From positions 19,042,268 to 19,106,267 of the forward strand of contig OU342639.1 in the NCBI GenBank assembly GCA_910589415.1: a stretch of 64,000 nt of DNA. Reading direction: 5' to 3'. This document shows, in pieces, positions 23,830-37,972 of this stretch. Both the position numbers and the translations under genes were made by a program. Origin of the DNA: Malachius bipustulatus. Its lineage: Eukaryota; Arthropoda; Insecta; Coleoptera; Melyridae. The notes under the pieces are model-generated. The model made no database searches and was not told the origin of the DNA. It saw nothing but the letters and a program-made list of their open reading frames with translations. Position 1 is the first letter of the stretch. Every line of letters begins with the position of its first letter.

Positions 23830-25360
23830 CACTGAGAAAAATTTTTCATTGGCGGAAGTAAATTTGCAATTCCGCCAACTAAATTATTTAATTGATAACG
23901 AGCAACTAAATATTTAGTTGCGTCAACTAAATTATTTAGTTCCAGAATTTGAGATATCCAACCAAGAATTAGTTGCCATAAGATACTGTATAAAAGTGAT
24001 TGCAAATAAAACTTTCTGCTGTGAACTAAATAATAATTCAGTGAACCACACTAAGCTTTCTTATGTCAATTTAATAAAACTGCGCAGAACTATTATCAGG
24101 TTCTCTCAATATTACTTTGAGTTCTCTCAACTAAATGAAACTCTTCTCCGAATCCAATCTTAGTTTGGATTTTTCCTACCTACCTTATCTAACCTACCTA
24201 ACCTAAAAATTTGGTAATATTTTATTGAACTTTTCGTTTTGAAATTTTTTATTTATTGGTTGGGATTTCGGTTCTTGGTGAAATAATAATATTATCAAGA
24301 ACCGAAATCCCAAGCAATAAATAAAAAATTTCTACCCAATAAAGGTACAAAATGCGCAGTGTCACGGCTCTCCTCATCCCGATCAACAATATAACAATAA
24401 AAAGTATCTGCACATTTTGCTGTCCATATTAATCATCCATTTGTCCATAGTAATGTTAAATTTATAAATTACCTTTAATTATTGTTATATACGCGTAGAC
24501 CGGGGCGAGTCAAAACTGTACCATTTATTGGTTTGGTTTGTCTGAAATCCATTTAAGTACCTATACCAAGCTAACAGTAATGACGGCTTTCTGGTGATTT
24601 GAACTTCACGATTTGTCAGATTTATACAAACAAAGCTGCAAAAGAATATCAAAAATAAAACCGAATTATTTATTTACATTAAATAAGCAAGAAAAGTTTA
24701 CTTAAATAAATTATTAGCAACACCCACGTTTAACGAACGCAGCTACATCATGATGGCGTCTATTATAATGGCGACTGATGTGTCTTATCTGAGGTTGCAG
24801 TTAGATGAATCTATACATACAGTAAATAAATAAATATTTATTGCCATAATTCTGGTATAATTCCTTCAATACAAACGTTCTATTATTGAACCCTCTCAGT
24901 ACACCACGCAAGAAATTTTTACTTGACACAATCATACCATAGTTGGAATAATGAAAATCTGATACATTTCACGCGATTATGTTTGGAATATTCTGTTAAA
25001 TATTTATTCCTACCTCCGGCAAGAAAAACCTATTTGTCTCAATAATTTCTAACTTCTAAGAATCTTTGATTTCTTTAAACAAGATGACTTTATATGTTTA
25101 GTTGCTGGAATTAAATTATGTTCCAGTACAGATTCTTAGATTGTTAGCTAGGAGTGATATTATTATGCCAATATGGAAAATACTTCGTTACACAAAATGA
25201 GCTTCAATTAAATTATTTAATTCAATCAATTGCTCAATTTTAGTGAATCCAACTAAGATTTGGTACTGTAAATGATAAAGTAGTTCTTATAACTAAATAA
25301 ATTCTCTGGAGGAAATACCTCCAGCCTTTAGTTCTTTCAAGAATAATATTTCTCTCAGTG
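23830..25360. mobile_element. Non-autonomous element with CACTGAG termini
   Basis: The ends read CACTGAGAAAAAT and, reversed, CACTGAGAGAAAT, with TA on each side. Near both ends the motif AACTAAATTATTTAGTT and variants recur, as subterminal transposase-binding repeats do. An internal hairpin lies at 24241-24332. CACTG termini recall the CMC group (CACTA/Chapaev), but the target duplication does not settle this. No transposase was found. Confidence 0.6.
24241..24332. repeat. Near-perfect 39-bp hairpin
   Basis: The arms 24241-24279 and 24294-24332 pair almost without mismatch around a 14-base AT loop. It lies inside the CACTGAG element. Confidence 0.8.
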
Positions 25361-26299
25361 TAGTACAGGTAGGTACCTATATGAGTGCTTAAAAAAAAAA
25401 TTGCATGCGTACCTAATACCTTCATAGGCACATGCTACATATAAGTACTTATAGTATATACACAAGATTATCTAGGTAGGCACTTAATTATATTAAGTAT
25501 ATTTACTTATTCATTTAGAATACATGGCGATCAAAAAGTAAAAAGAAAAATTAAGACAGGGGGAGTGTCATATTATAGAGGTAAGTATATTTAATTACTA
25601 TAACATCAAGAAGCACACGTCTATAATAATAACTTTCTGCATTATAAGAAACCATTAAAATGATAAAACAAGAAAAGCGTATAGGTACAGCGTATGGCCT
25701 CCTCCCTCCTCCTCGCCACAAAAGAGATATAATATCGCAAAAACAGCAAACGCAATAATTACCAAAACGTCCCTTTATACATGCACTTGCCAGTCATTGA
25801 TTTGTTTCCAGGTAATTTCGAGTAGATGCAACGTTTAAAGTCACAACATTCAAGGTTGCAATTTTTTTAGTGCCCTATAACTTCATGTGCATTACAGGGT
25901 AGGTAAAAAAGTCTGGCAACGGTTCAATTAACCTTTCAGTTTCGAGTTTTGAAAAAAATTCAGAAATCAGGTAAATTTTGAAATTTACTTTATTTTATAT
26001 ATCGACGTAACATTTTTTATACAGAGTGTTCCTCGGTTAAGCAATGGAGACATTGTCTATTTTTTTTAATAGGACACCTTTGTATATTATTTTTCATATT
26101 TCCTAAAAAATCCAATAATATTGGTTTTTACAGTGTCAGTTTAAGTTGAGTAGGTTATGAGTTATATAAACAAGTGAAAATCGGAAGTTTTTCATTTTGA
26201 AAGCAGTGTACATCGGAAACGGCTCTAAATATCGAAAAATGGCTTAAATTTTTGCAAAATGTATCAATGCGATAATTAATATTTTGGTATACTTATACA
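25361..26299. other. Gene-free stretch
   Basis: No coding region. It includes TACCTAC-type runs and the edge of a family G repeat. Confidence 0.35.
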
Positions 26300-26820
26300 G
26301 GGTATCCCAGCTCATTCGAAGCGGTCTCTGTAGGCCAAACGATGGATTTTTTCAATTTTTTTTTGCAAATTCAAGTACAGGATCACAATGGCCATAATTT
26401 AAAATTACTTTGGAGTATACAGAGTGTCCCAATGAGGGCATATTAAAGTTATGTTCTTATGTTTTTTTTTAATGAAATGCTCCTATGTTATTGCATTTTT
26501 AGACTGTCTGAGAAGAAAAAATAAGATTGGCTTTTACAGTTGGTGTTTAAATTCAGAAGTTTGTGAGTTATAAACAAGTGAAGATCGAAATTTTCGAAGT
26601 TCAAGGCCCTGTAAAACGAAAACGGCTCAAGCTAGAGAAAAACGGCTTACATATGTCCCTATTTTAACTTTTTATGTACTATCTATCCTGTGGTATAGAA
26701 ACATTTGTACGTTTTTTTTTTTTAAATTTGGCGACGCGTGGAGAAATCTCAGATATTTTCAAATTTTTTATCACCCTGTATAAACATTTTATCTACATCA
26801 TAGGATAGTACATGAAAAAG
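26300..26820 (+). repeat. Family G repeat, copy 2
   Basis: This copy has the same order as copy 1 at 22172-22690, with CCCAGCTCATTCGAAGCGG, GATGGATTTTTTCAA and ACAAGTGAAGATCG, ending in a GGCGACGCGTGGAG foldback. Confidence 0.6.
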
Positions 26821-26912
26821 TAAAATAGGGACAGAGTTAACAATAGAAAATAGAGTTAATAAGATAAAACCTGAATCACCCTGTATATAATTCCAACTAT
26901 ACCTAAGTAATA

Positions 26913-27366
26913 CAGGGTGTTCTACAAGCTCTATGACAAACTTTGACAGATGGTAAAGTGCTTGATTTTAAACATATTTTTTTTAATAAACATGGGTCCG
27001 ATTCGTTTTTGTTTAGAAGTTACAATAAGCATTTAACCTTTATTAACAATCAACAATAAAAATTTAAATTAGATGATAATCACAAAACTTAAGACTATAA
27101 AAATTGTTCGAAATGTCCACCCTCAGCTTGAATGCAAGCCTCACATCGACGAACTAAAGATTCGGTCACTCGAAGAATGAGATTTGGATCATTTCTTATT
27201 TGGTTAGCTGCATCTTGAATTCTTTCAAGTAACTGCTGATGGGTAGCGATTTAAACATGGTAGACCAGCTGCTTCATGTGTCCCCATAAATAAAAATCCA
27301 GAGGATTCAGATCGGGAGAACGAGGTGGCCATGATATTGGACCTCCTTGACCTATCCGTGTAGGAC
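26913..27366 (-). pseudogene. Tc1/mariner (IS630-type) transposase, C-terminal relic
   Basis: On the minus strand a frame reads PPRSPDLNPLDFYLWGHMKQ, an in-frame stop (TAA after YHV), then QQLLERIQDAANQIRNDP and ends GGHFEQFL before TAG at 27095-27097. PRSPDLNPLD is the motif around the third catalytic acidic residue of mariner-type DDE transposases. The element end at 26913 begins CAGGGTG next to TA. The N-terminal DNA-binding part and first catalytic residues are missing, so this is a dead fragment. It links the common TACAGGGTG end in this window to a transposase class. Confidence 0.75.
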
Positions 27367-27989
27367 TTGGAGTTTTTTACGCAAAAAATTATTCTTTGTT
27401 AAAAAAAAGTTAAAAATGTTTTAATTGTTAATACTTAGAGTTTTGTTAAATTGAATCTTGTTAATAACAATCATTAAAATTCAATTTATCTTTCGTTATG
27501 GTGTCAATGGTTTTCCAATTCATTAAAATTTTGTGTCTTTGAGTTTAATTTTTTGATCATAAAATGCCCTTTTTTTCAAAAATGGTTAGTTTCACAAAAA
27601 AATACAAAGAATAATTTTTTGCGTAAAAAACTCCAAAATTCTATAAAATGTTTCCAAAGCAGCTATCTTCCCAGTGGCGTAGAAAATAGGGGCGAAAAAA
27701 CCTTGTCAACCCCAAAATCTCCGCCACTGTTTTATGCAAAGCCAATCATTTCGCATTAGAAATTATTACTTTTTTAAGGTTCCTATTTGTACAAAAGCTG
27801 GTATCCGTGCGACAAGCGGTTCCCAAGTTATCCGCAAAAAACGAATTAATTTTTTCAACTTAAACACCCTGTATCTCAAAATCGGTGCATTTTAAAGGGT
27901 ATGTTTAAAAAAAAATTTGATTTTTTTGGACGTACTATCCCCCCTTTAAGTTTGTAACACCAATTCAGGAACACCCTGTATAAGTTACC

Positions 27990-30400
27990 AAAAGTCTCCT
28001 TACTTCTACAGGTGTTCCTTCAAAATTCGAAATATCCGGTTCTTAGCATCTGATTTCAGGTCACAACTTTCAATCTAGGAGACTGAAATTTTTGTGAAAG
28101 TAAGACATCCAGAAGCAGTGGGCTGGTATTGAATTTGAGGAAAATTGTCCGAGCCGTTTTAAAATGGCGGCCGTTTTCATTTTAGGAAAAATTGCTATTT
28201 TTAACCCCTCCTGTATGAGCAATATGGGAAAAAAATTCGGAACCAAATTAACAGGATTGGAAGAAAATTATTTGAAATTTGAGTTGATGCAAGAAATTTT
28301 GCATTATTTTTACAATTAACCCAGTGGCGTGGGTAGGAAAAGAGTAAACTGAACTAATAACCCGAGTATAATAACCTTTAATCTTAAAAAAATTCAAGAA
28401 GCAAGTAAGAAAAATGGCCGAGATATTCAAATGTTTTTTATATGATATTTATTTCCCCAAAATATTAAAAACGATCCTCTTGTAAATAGTAGGGATGACG
28501 TTTGATTTTCGTTAGAAAAATTTGTAAACGTCCCGTTACTTCTACAGGGTGCCCTTCAAATTAAAAAAAAAAAAAAAAAACATCGATGAGGCACGGTTTC
28601 TGGTCGCAGTTTTCAATCTAGGGGGCTGAAATTTTTTTGGTAGTAAGATAACCACAGGGTGTGGTCAGGTATTGCATTTGAGCAAAATCTGTCAAGCCCA
28701 AGGTCAAACCGTTCCAAAAAGACGACTATTTGAATTTTTAGAAAAAAGCCTTTTTTTGAACCCCTGTATGAGCAAAATGGAAAAAAAAACTTTGAAACCA
28801 AATTAACGTAATTGTAAGAAAATTATTTGAAATTTGAGTTGATGTACCTAAAAAATTTGCTATTTGTATTAATAGCCCAGTATAGGAAAAGGGTAAAAAT
28901 GGCTAAATTTCTACAACCGTTCATGAGCACATTTTTGAAGAAATTGAACTGAAATTTTTTAAGTAGACAACTATACGAATAGGCTTTAACTCACAAAAAC
29001 TTCAAGAATAAGTAAGAAAAATGGTGGAGTTAATTGAAATTTTTTACATGCATGTTTATTACTCTAAAATTTCAAAATTTCGGTTTTCAAAACTTTCACT
29101 TTTTTCGAATGTAATAAAAGTAGAGTAAAAAAATAGCATTTTTCAAGTAAAGTTTTATAGCTAGTGGCGAGCACAGGAAAAGAGGCAAAATTGTTAAATT
29201 TTGCAATGTTTTTTTTGTTTTGTTGAATTAAAAAATCCATTTTATGGCACGTTTTCAAACGAAATAAAATGGAATTTTCACAGTAAACCACTACGCTAGT
29301 AACGTGTCCTGACCTGATCTGACTATGGAAAATTTCACAAATTAAAATTTAAAATACGATATGCTTATGGATATCTTACTCCCACAAAAATTTCAGTCCC
29401 CTAGCTTGAAAACTGCGACCTGAAATAATATGACAAGAACAAAAGTTTTTCAAATTTTCAAGGGACATCCTGTAGAAGTAACGCAAACTGCTTCAAAAGT
29501 GTGCAAAAGTTCGTTCACTAATCTTGAAAGATAATAATAATAATGTTTATTTTTCAACGGGGTAGGTACTTATACCCACACAAAGAAAAATATCAACTAA
29601 ACATGAGTTTCTTATCTAAGTCGTTGGGTGTCTCTCCAAAATTAAATTTACCGGTTCTTGTCCACCCATTTCAGGTCGCAGTTTTCAATCTAGGACACTA
29701 AAATTTTCGTGGGAGTAAGTAAGATATCTGGAAGGAGTGGTTTGGGATTGCATTTGAGCAAAATCGATCAAGCCGTTTCAAAATGGAGTCCATTTGAATT
29801 TTTAGAAAAATGGATATATTTTGAACCCCTGTATGAGTGAGATAGAAAAAAAAAACTTTCAACCAAATTAACACGGTAGGAAGAAAGTTGTTTAAAATTT
29901 GAATTAATGCGATGAAATTTGCATTATTTTTATTAAAAAGTAAGCCAGTATGGCGTGGGTAAGAAATTGGTAAAAATGGCTAAATTTCTATAACCGTTTA
30001 TGAGCCTATTTTTTAAGGAATTGAACTTAAATTTTCATAGTAACAACTATATTATTAACCTTCAAGGTTCGAAAATTTCAAGAAGGAAATAATACAAATG
30101 GCTGAGATATTCGAATTTATTTTCCATGATGTTTATTTCTTAAAAATTTCAAATAATCACTTTTTTTCAAACGCCCTTGTAACTTTTTTCGAATTTTAGG
30201 GTAGTGCAAAAATCGAGACAAAAACATTGCATTTTTAAAATGAGGTAGTTAAAGACGTGGATAGGAAAAAAGGCAAAATTGCTAAATTTCTATATGCATT
30301 TTATGCCACGTTTTCAAACGAAATAAACTGAATTTTTTACAGTAAAGAACTACGGTAAAATCATGGATCATGGAAAATGAAAGAAAGTCAATTCAAAAAA
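27990..30400. repeat. Degenerate repeat array, family F
   Basis: A block with CAGTTTTCAATCTAGG, GGCTGAAATTTTTGTGG, GCCGTTTCAAAATGG and TAAGCCAGTGGCGTGGGTAG recurs at about 28063, 28603 and 29678. An opposite-sense piece lies near 29390-29480. The first two units are about 540 bases apart. The same family occurs at 58190-59720. Open frames inside are short and not conserved between units, so they are not genes. Confidence 0.65.
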
Positions 30401-32145
30401 CGATGAAAATATTCATAATTGGGATCGCATAACAATACACTATTTATTTGATTGATGCGCAAGAAGGTTTTGTTAAAGTTGAAATGATAACTGAATCATT
30501 TTTAGGTGTGGTATACGGAAAAATATAATAGCAATGGAGACTCCAATAATTGAAAATTAATAAAAATTCATAGCGGGAATATTAAATCTCTCACCATCTC
30601 ACCTACCTGATGGTATTATGTATAAATTATTTATGTTTGTATTAGTTTACGAGGACATCAGTATCAGCAGTCGCCAATCTAGTATTTATAGTCAAAAGTA
30701 TGTACACCTAATATCACCTCATGTGGCGGTATTACTGTATCTATAAAAGATATGTACATCATGACACAGCAATAGCCTCCACACTATAAATACTTAGAAG
30801 GGAGACCTCGAACCTGACGTCCAAGTGTCCGATAACTAACGGACGCTGGTGACTATACATGATGGGTTTATATACTAATATTTCATCGGAAACATAGTGA
30901 CTTCTAAACAGTCTTCAAAAAGGAATAGCGAAGAAATTTGACTCGTTAAATTCTGTTTTTAGAGATCAGATGGTCAATTGGCCCAAACTTGACTTTATCT
31001 AAAAGTCTTGAAATTATTATTCGGCCAGATACCAGAAAAATAAATTATACAAATAAAATTCATGTATCCAGATTGGGAGTCGACATCTAGCGAGTAGAGC
31101 ACGAACATCAATCTACATCATATCAATAGTAATAAGTAGTTGCCTTCAGTGGAGTAAAATCGGCCTGAAATTATGCTGTTTTTTTTTTATAAAGGTAGTA
31201 TAACCAGATGAGACCTTCACTATCTTGTAGAGAATGATTTTGTCCATCCGAAATGGAATGTTACAACTTTTTTTTAGTAGTAACGAATTTTGAAAAATCG
31301 AATTTTCTGCTCCCGAGAAATTATTAGAAATTTGTGTTTTTTAAAACATCCATCGCGCTCATAAAGCAACGGTTTGAGCTACGGTAATGAATTTTTCGGC
31401 TTATACTCAAAGAACAAGAGCGCTTCTAGTGGAACTCACAAAGTTCGAAATGTTAAGGACTTTTTGAGATAAATGGCCGTAAAGTCGGCACAAGTAAAAC
31501 CGAGCATTGAAAACTTCATAATGCGGGTAGCTATGTGAATTATTGGCAATAGATGTCTATATGTATGGACTTGAATGAAGAAAACATTATAGAAAAGTTT
31601 TTAAAAAAAGATTCAGCCAGCTAGGTCTCATAGTTTCCGAGAAACCGATTTTTTAAAATGGTTCTCGAAATGGGATTTACGCGTTAGCGCACCACTATGC
31701 TGAGCGTTATGCGTGTATGTACAGGGTGGGCAAATTTGGATGTTTCTATAGGAGATCTCGGTAACTATAAGAGCTATGGAAAAATGGATGGCACATTCTC
31801 GATCGCTTTTTTTTGAGAGGAACTCAATGGTGAAAACCGGAACTCGCTATCTTTTTTTGTTTTCGAGCTATAATGAAAAGTACGATTTTTCACGATATCG
31901 ACAAATGTCGATATCTTTCTTGGTTTTCAAGTTAGAGAAAAGACATTTGCACATTCTTGAGGCACTTTTTTGAGTAGAATGGAATGGCCTCAACAGATTT
32001 TGAATATCTTTTTTCATTTTTCGGTTATAACATAAAGTTGTATTTTTTTAAATGGAAGTCATAGTGGGCCATGAACTAATTAAATAGAGTATTTTTTTCT
32101 CTTTGCAACGATATATAACATGTGATATTTGATATTATATTTATA
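30401..32145. other. Gene-free stretch
   Basis: No coding region. A GTACAGGGTGGGCAAATTTGG end at about 31720 resembles the other TACAGGGTG termini, but its partner end was not found. Confidence 0.35.
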
Positions 32146-33020
32146 CAGGGTGTCGAAAAACTCTATCTTCATTTGATTCCGAGATATCGCAATAATTTGT
32201 TTTTCAAATATGGCAACATTGCATTGAATTGTCAGGTAGGAGAATACAGTCGTCTGCAATCTCTTTTTGATTTTGCTATTTCTATTGTTGTAGTTTACCG
32301 TCATTCCTATTTGTCAATTTGTCAAAATTAGCTGTCTTGAAAATTTAATGAATTTGATGTGTCATTTTCAAATTCTAATTGTGCAATTATTATTATTTTC
32401 TGAATAAACTTACCTGTAATGTTTTGGAGGCTATTAAAACTTTACTAATATAAAATTTTATTTATTGTTTGTAATGATGACTTACAAGATGCTGTGGGGC
32501 AATTACCATTTGTCATGTATTTCATCTGGGCACATAATCATATCGCAAAATACACCCAGGGTGGATTAAATTTTCATAAATCAATGAATTTATTTATTAA
32601 ATATTACATAATTATCATGATGATGCATTATAAGTGGTCATTCCAAAACCAAAACCAAAACTAAAAACCACAGACATTAATGAGAGTGCCAAGTCATTGA
32701 AAAATTATTTAAAAAATCCACTTTGCCAACTTGCTCGTGCTAATGTTGCCAATCTGAAATTTTTTCTCACCTCTATTTTTTATGTGTTTTAAAAAAGAAT
32801 TGACGCGTGTTTATAACCATCATTTGAACCGATAATGAATAATGAATGAATAATTTTAATTATTTTACGGAATATTCTAATTTAAAGTTGTGTTAGGAAA
32901 ATTTTATATCTATAGGAGTCAAACTAGAGCAGCCAGAGCAAAACTGAAAACCGATATATTCTTCTTTTTCAATGCTGAGTAACGCTTCATTCATTATTCC
33001 ACGAGTTTTTCAACACCCTG
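32146..33020. mobile_element. Family D TA-flanked MITE
   Basis: The ends read CAGGGTGTCGAAAAACTC and, reversed, CAGGGTGTTGAAAAACTC, with TA on both sides. The terminal repeat is short and the interior is AT-rich with no open frame of note. Confidence 0.6.
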
Positions 33021-34925
33021 TATAAAATGTGTTGTAAAATATTTAAAAAAATTTTTGTCGCCGTTTCTGTTTTATCAAAGAATTCCGGATTATCAGCCGC
33101 TTTTTGGATTTTCTGTTTCAATTGTTTCTGCAAAGACTAAAATACCTACTTAAAATTGCATTTTATTTGTAAAATCAAACACTGTCTATTAGACTAGACA
33201 ACCATCTACATATAGACATACTATAGGTATACTTGCAATAAGAATAAGAATACTCATTTTATTGTTTAAATAAAAGGTGTTCATGTATATGAAATCCTCA
33301 ATTCTCATAGATTTAAAGTGAAAATAAACACACGTCAACGTGTAAATAGTTATAAAAACAAACGAATTATTATTTCTCACATTAACAGACAGAATTGAAC
33401 AGACAACCATAATATATGAATGGAGGATGGCATGACATGTGTCAATAATAATGGCACACACTCAATTGAGCGATCACAATGGTAAAGGCTTAAGAGTTGT
33501 CAAACTTACAAACTTGAAATAATCTTAACAAGAATCTGCAGATAAAGGTGACTGGATGAAATATTTGTTAAACGAGGCTTAACACATCATTTAGGATTGT
33601 ATTGTAGTGTATTGTATACAAAATCAACGTCTTAAGTGTAGAAATTTCTATAAATTCGGAAAATCATTATCCAGTCCATCATCATCAGCTGTCCTAAAAA
33701 TAATTAGTTTTGCCTTGAAATTATTCAAAGAATGATCATCAGAACATCCGTATAAAATGTTTGGTTCAGTTTTTCTTGTGTTTTTTAGTGACAAAAATAC
33801 TTAGAAAAGACAATTTTTCACTCGCCGCAGTATTTTAACTAATTACTACCTCCCACCTTCATACTAGTCTATGTAATAGTTTAATTACTGAGGATGAAGT
33901 TCTCTCGTTTTTGAGATCTATGAAACCAATTCTATACTCAGGGTTTGGATGGTGTTCCGATCATTGTGTTGAAGGATTGTGCAACATATCGGTATGCTGC
34001 CAGTAGTTTCAATGAACCGTGAGAAATGTTTATATAATTTTTTTACAACACCCTTACGAATTATTTTTTATACTAACCCAACCCCGCAATAATTTTTCAT
34101 TGTTCAAACCTATCCTGGTAAGGGGGTCAACTTTTTTGAGGCACCTGTGTAGATTATCTATTTATGTATTTGTGGTTTAGGGTTTTAGTATACATATATA
34201 GGATGTAGACATAATTAATATGCCTACTGCATGCAATAATAATTTAAAAAATCATTTTTTCGTTTAAATTTCACGTTTCATGTTGCAAGAAATAATTTGC
34301 CTGTATTCTCGTTTCGAATAGGGAACATTTTCATCAATATTGAGAGAGATAGCGTCGTTGCTGGCGTGACAAAACAGAGGGTAGTGAGAGAAAATAACCT
34401 AATAATGTTTAAAATCTGAGCTTTTTAGCGCCACTGATTAAATTATACGAGCTTTTATGTCAGAGCCGTCCTGTTCCTATCTACACACAACGTGCAAATT
34501 TAATACGTAATTACATATCAATGGCAAAGGGTGCCGATAAGGGCACTTTTAACTAATAGATAGAGGCGCATTTTATAACAATATTTCAAAGCTTTATTTT
34601 TGTATTTCTCACCTTATTTCTAAAAGGCATACTTAAAAGCTTCCCTCGATTCAATAAAAGCAATATAAATTACTGAAATTTAATTATATAATAACGGTCC
34701 TGCATCATGAGAAAATACAGTAAAGTCGTCACATCTGACGTCTCAGCATTATTTTCTGACACAATATACAATATAAATATAACACAATATATAGGTATAT
34801 TAGCAAAATGACAAAACTTATTCTAAGCATTGATATTTTACAGTCAGACACCAAGTCGTTCAGATACAATTTGTCTATAAAAAGTGATTTAGTTCCTAAT
34901 TATTATATAAAAAAAATTATCAACA
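33021..34925. other. Gene-free stretch
   Basis: AT-rich sequence with no recognisable gene, RNA or repeat. Confidence 0.35.
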
Positions 34926-35014
34926 TATCGATGGTTAAGATGTGACACCTCGTACGTGGTATAAGATGTGATACCACGTACGAGGTGTCAGGTGTCACAT
35001 CTTAACCATCGATA
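34926..35014. repeat. Long near-perfect hairpin
   Basis: The left arm 34926-34962 pairs with 34971-35014 around an 8-base loop (AAGATGTG). The right arm has a 7-base duplication (GGTGTCA). It contains the inner palindrome-like CCTCGTACGTGG. It lies about 20 bases from the family A element at 35036. Confidence 0.85.
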
Positions 35015-35035
35015 TATAATCTCTTAGTTAGTATA

Positions 35036-35983
35036 CAGGATGGTTAACAATTCGATGCTCACCATTGGGATCTCGGAAACGGTAAAAGATACAGCGATGG
35101 GTTAAATTATAGAGAAAAGTTGCACAATTTTATGCTTATTAAGAATCTGAAAGAAAATTTATGGAAACTTCAGACGTTGCTGAAGTATCCTGAAACTTAA
35201 AAATGGAGATTTCTAATTTCAATCATTTCTTTTTATTATTGAAAAGAAATTGAAATATTTTTGGGGGTTTACGCATAAGACATCAAAAGGTATCATCTGT
35301 CATTTCCAAAATTTTCAAGGACTACTAGATCGCAGAGTTTTCATAGTCAACTTTTGTTTCTCTTATGGCCGCCATATTGTTTTTTCGTGTCATTCGCTAT
35401 TAAAAGAATCAAGGAAACAAATAATCTATCACATTAAAAAAAATCTTTAAAATTTTTGTTGTTCTTTTGTCGAAAAAAATAAGCTTTTTTTAACCGAATG
35501 TCATAAAAAACCTATAAGGCAAGCAATGTCAACTGGCGACGTCATATTGACGTTATTCGGTGAAATCACTTTCTTTTTTTTTCGAATAAAGAATAAAATT
35601 TTTAAGAAATTTTTTTGAATTTGATAGATTGTTTCCTTGATTTTTTTAATAGCGAATAAGAGAAACAAAAGTTGACTATGAAAACTCTGCGATCTAGTAG
35701 TCCTTGAAAATTTTGGAAATGACAGATGATACCTTTTGATGTCTTATGCGTAAACCCCCAAAAATATTTCAATTTCTTTTCAATAATAAAAAGAAATTAT
35801 TGAAATTAGAAATCTCCATTTTTAAGTTTCAGGATACTTCAGCAACGTCTGAAGTTTCCATAAATTTTCTTTCAGATTCTTAATAAGCATAAAATTGCGC
35901 AACTTTTCTCTAATTTAACCCACCCTGTATCTTTTACCATTTCCGAGATCCCAATGGTGATCATCGAATTGTTAACCATCCTG
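35036..35983. mobile_element. Family A foldback element, copy 2
   Basis: The arms at 35036 to about 35390 and about 35655-35983 are reverse complements of about 330 bases. The ends are CAGGATGGTTAACAA on both strands, flanked by GTATA and TATAC. This copy lacks the insertion seen in copy 1 and so gives the cleaner outline of the family. It is non-autonomous. Confidence 0.8.
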
Positions 35984-37972
35984 TATACATATATAGAGAC
36001 TGATTTGGAGTATTTATATTCAAAATCGTTAATCAAGAGGTTTGGTTATCTTTTTAGCATCATCGTTCCACGGCCAAAATCTGGAAAACCGAATGTAACG
36101 ATCTGTTCTGGAAGTTTTCTTTTAAAAAATTACGAGTTAGCGATACATAATATCTCATGAGAGCAGAAATGGGAAAAGGACATTGAGCCAGTGCATATAG
36201 TTCGTAGCAATGAAAGACCTCAAAAAAACCTCAAAACAAACGATATTGGTCCCTGGTGAACTCAAAAATTAATATTAGGATAAGAAAAATAAATCATTCT
36301 CAAAATAGTCAAAATTATTATAGAAGAATTAATAAATTAGTGCCGTAATTAATTAGTAATACTTCAGGCTTTAGATAAAAAATACAGAATCAATCAGTGG
36401 CGTGCGGATAAAAAAGTTCTGGAGTAGAAAGTGAGTCGTGACCTCAAAAACAGGAACACCCTGTATGTCAATGTTTGTAAAATTATGTCATGCAGTCTTT
36501 TGCTCTTAACAATAGTGATAGGCGGTGCAATCTTGAAGTTTCTCAGTTAATCCGTGTTTTGACTTTCCTGAAAAACGTGTTTTTGGTTAACCCTCTTTTA
36601 AGGGCTTTATCTTGAAAAGGGTGTCTTTGTTTAGAACGCAGGAAGTATGTGCGCTAAAAAGTGTCACCATGCACCATCGTCAAATATCTCATCACACATC
36701 ACATCGTCTTTGCATCTCTTCACCGACTTCTCGGTGAAAGAGAAGTCATATTCTCTTCCATTTTTTTGTCTACATTTGAAAAAGGGTCTGAATTGTGACT
36801 TATACTTTCATTACATTTTCTACAAGAAGTGTTTCCGAGAATTATCCAAATTCAGTCCAATCCTGACCAATAGATAGGACGAGGAGGACTTTTAATCTTG
36901 GCCTATCTCTTCTTCGGTCATATCAAATTCCAAAAAAATTGACACGTTTGAATAACATTTGTTCAAAGAAAACATTTTATTCAGTTGATTTAACCATAAT
37001 TTAACCGCCGATGAGTTCAAGAGTTGCAACAAAAATGAAACACTTTCTTCCATGACGAAGAAAACATTTTAAAATAATACTAAGAAAATATACAACCTCC
37101 TTTTTCATTTAGGTAACCTGGATTCGCTTACCAATCTATTTTAGAGACAAGGTTGTTTCATTAGTTATCCCTCAATCCCAAGTTCCAAGTACAAGGCTTG
37201 AATACTGCAGCAGAAACAGAACCTATGATAAATTGAAATAGAATGATCATGATATACAGTGAGAACTAAAAGTAAAGGGGTCTTTTTTAAGCAGTTTTCA
37301 GGAATAAAGTATTTATCGAATTCAGTGCCATTTTAATTAGATTGTAAATGACGATGTAGTGTATACTGTATAGGCAAAACTAGTGAATCTGAGAGTTAAT
37401 TTCAGCAGTATATATTGAATTACTTGTAACTTCATACTTTCAAGTCTCAGTGTATATCTACCTACATGGATGGCAAGGCAGAATCTGAATTGGTTTACGA
37501 TGAGGATTTCAGTAGAGCTTTGCAGAGTCGCAATTATTAATTTGTAACTGTAAGCGGATTTATCATCTAGGAGTTATTGGTGAAAAGCTAGACGGTGAAA
37601 AAGCTTCTCTTACTTCATTCCTGGGTCGTATCTATGACTTGTGATAAGCTTCTTTAATTATAAGAATAATATTTCATCATTTTATTAATAAATATGTATT
37701 TAAATGCTTTCTAATTATATTTTTTTATAAAGGATATGTAGCACCAGGAATTTGAAAAGCTTATATTTCTGTTGTAATGTTGGGAAGTTATGAACAAAAA
37801 GGCTAACTGTCAATTCTTATAAAATTTCTATAAAATGAATATATTTAAAAATACAGTATGTTTCCGTAAGCAGTTGGAGTCATATGGAAATCTTTTTTAT
37901 TTTCCATTTAAGGAAAAAAAAAGTTATCCTCCATAAGAAGTTTTGCTTGGCCTGAAACTCAAAAGGAAACAG
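35984..37972. other. Gene-free stretch
   Basis: No credible coding region. A short AACACCCTGTATG motif at about 36450 is another orphan element end. Confidence 0.35.
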
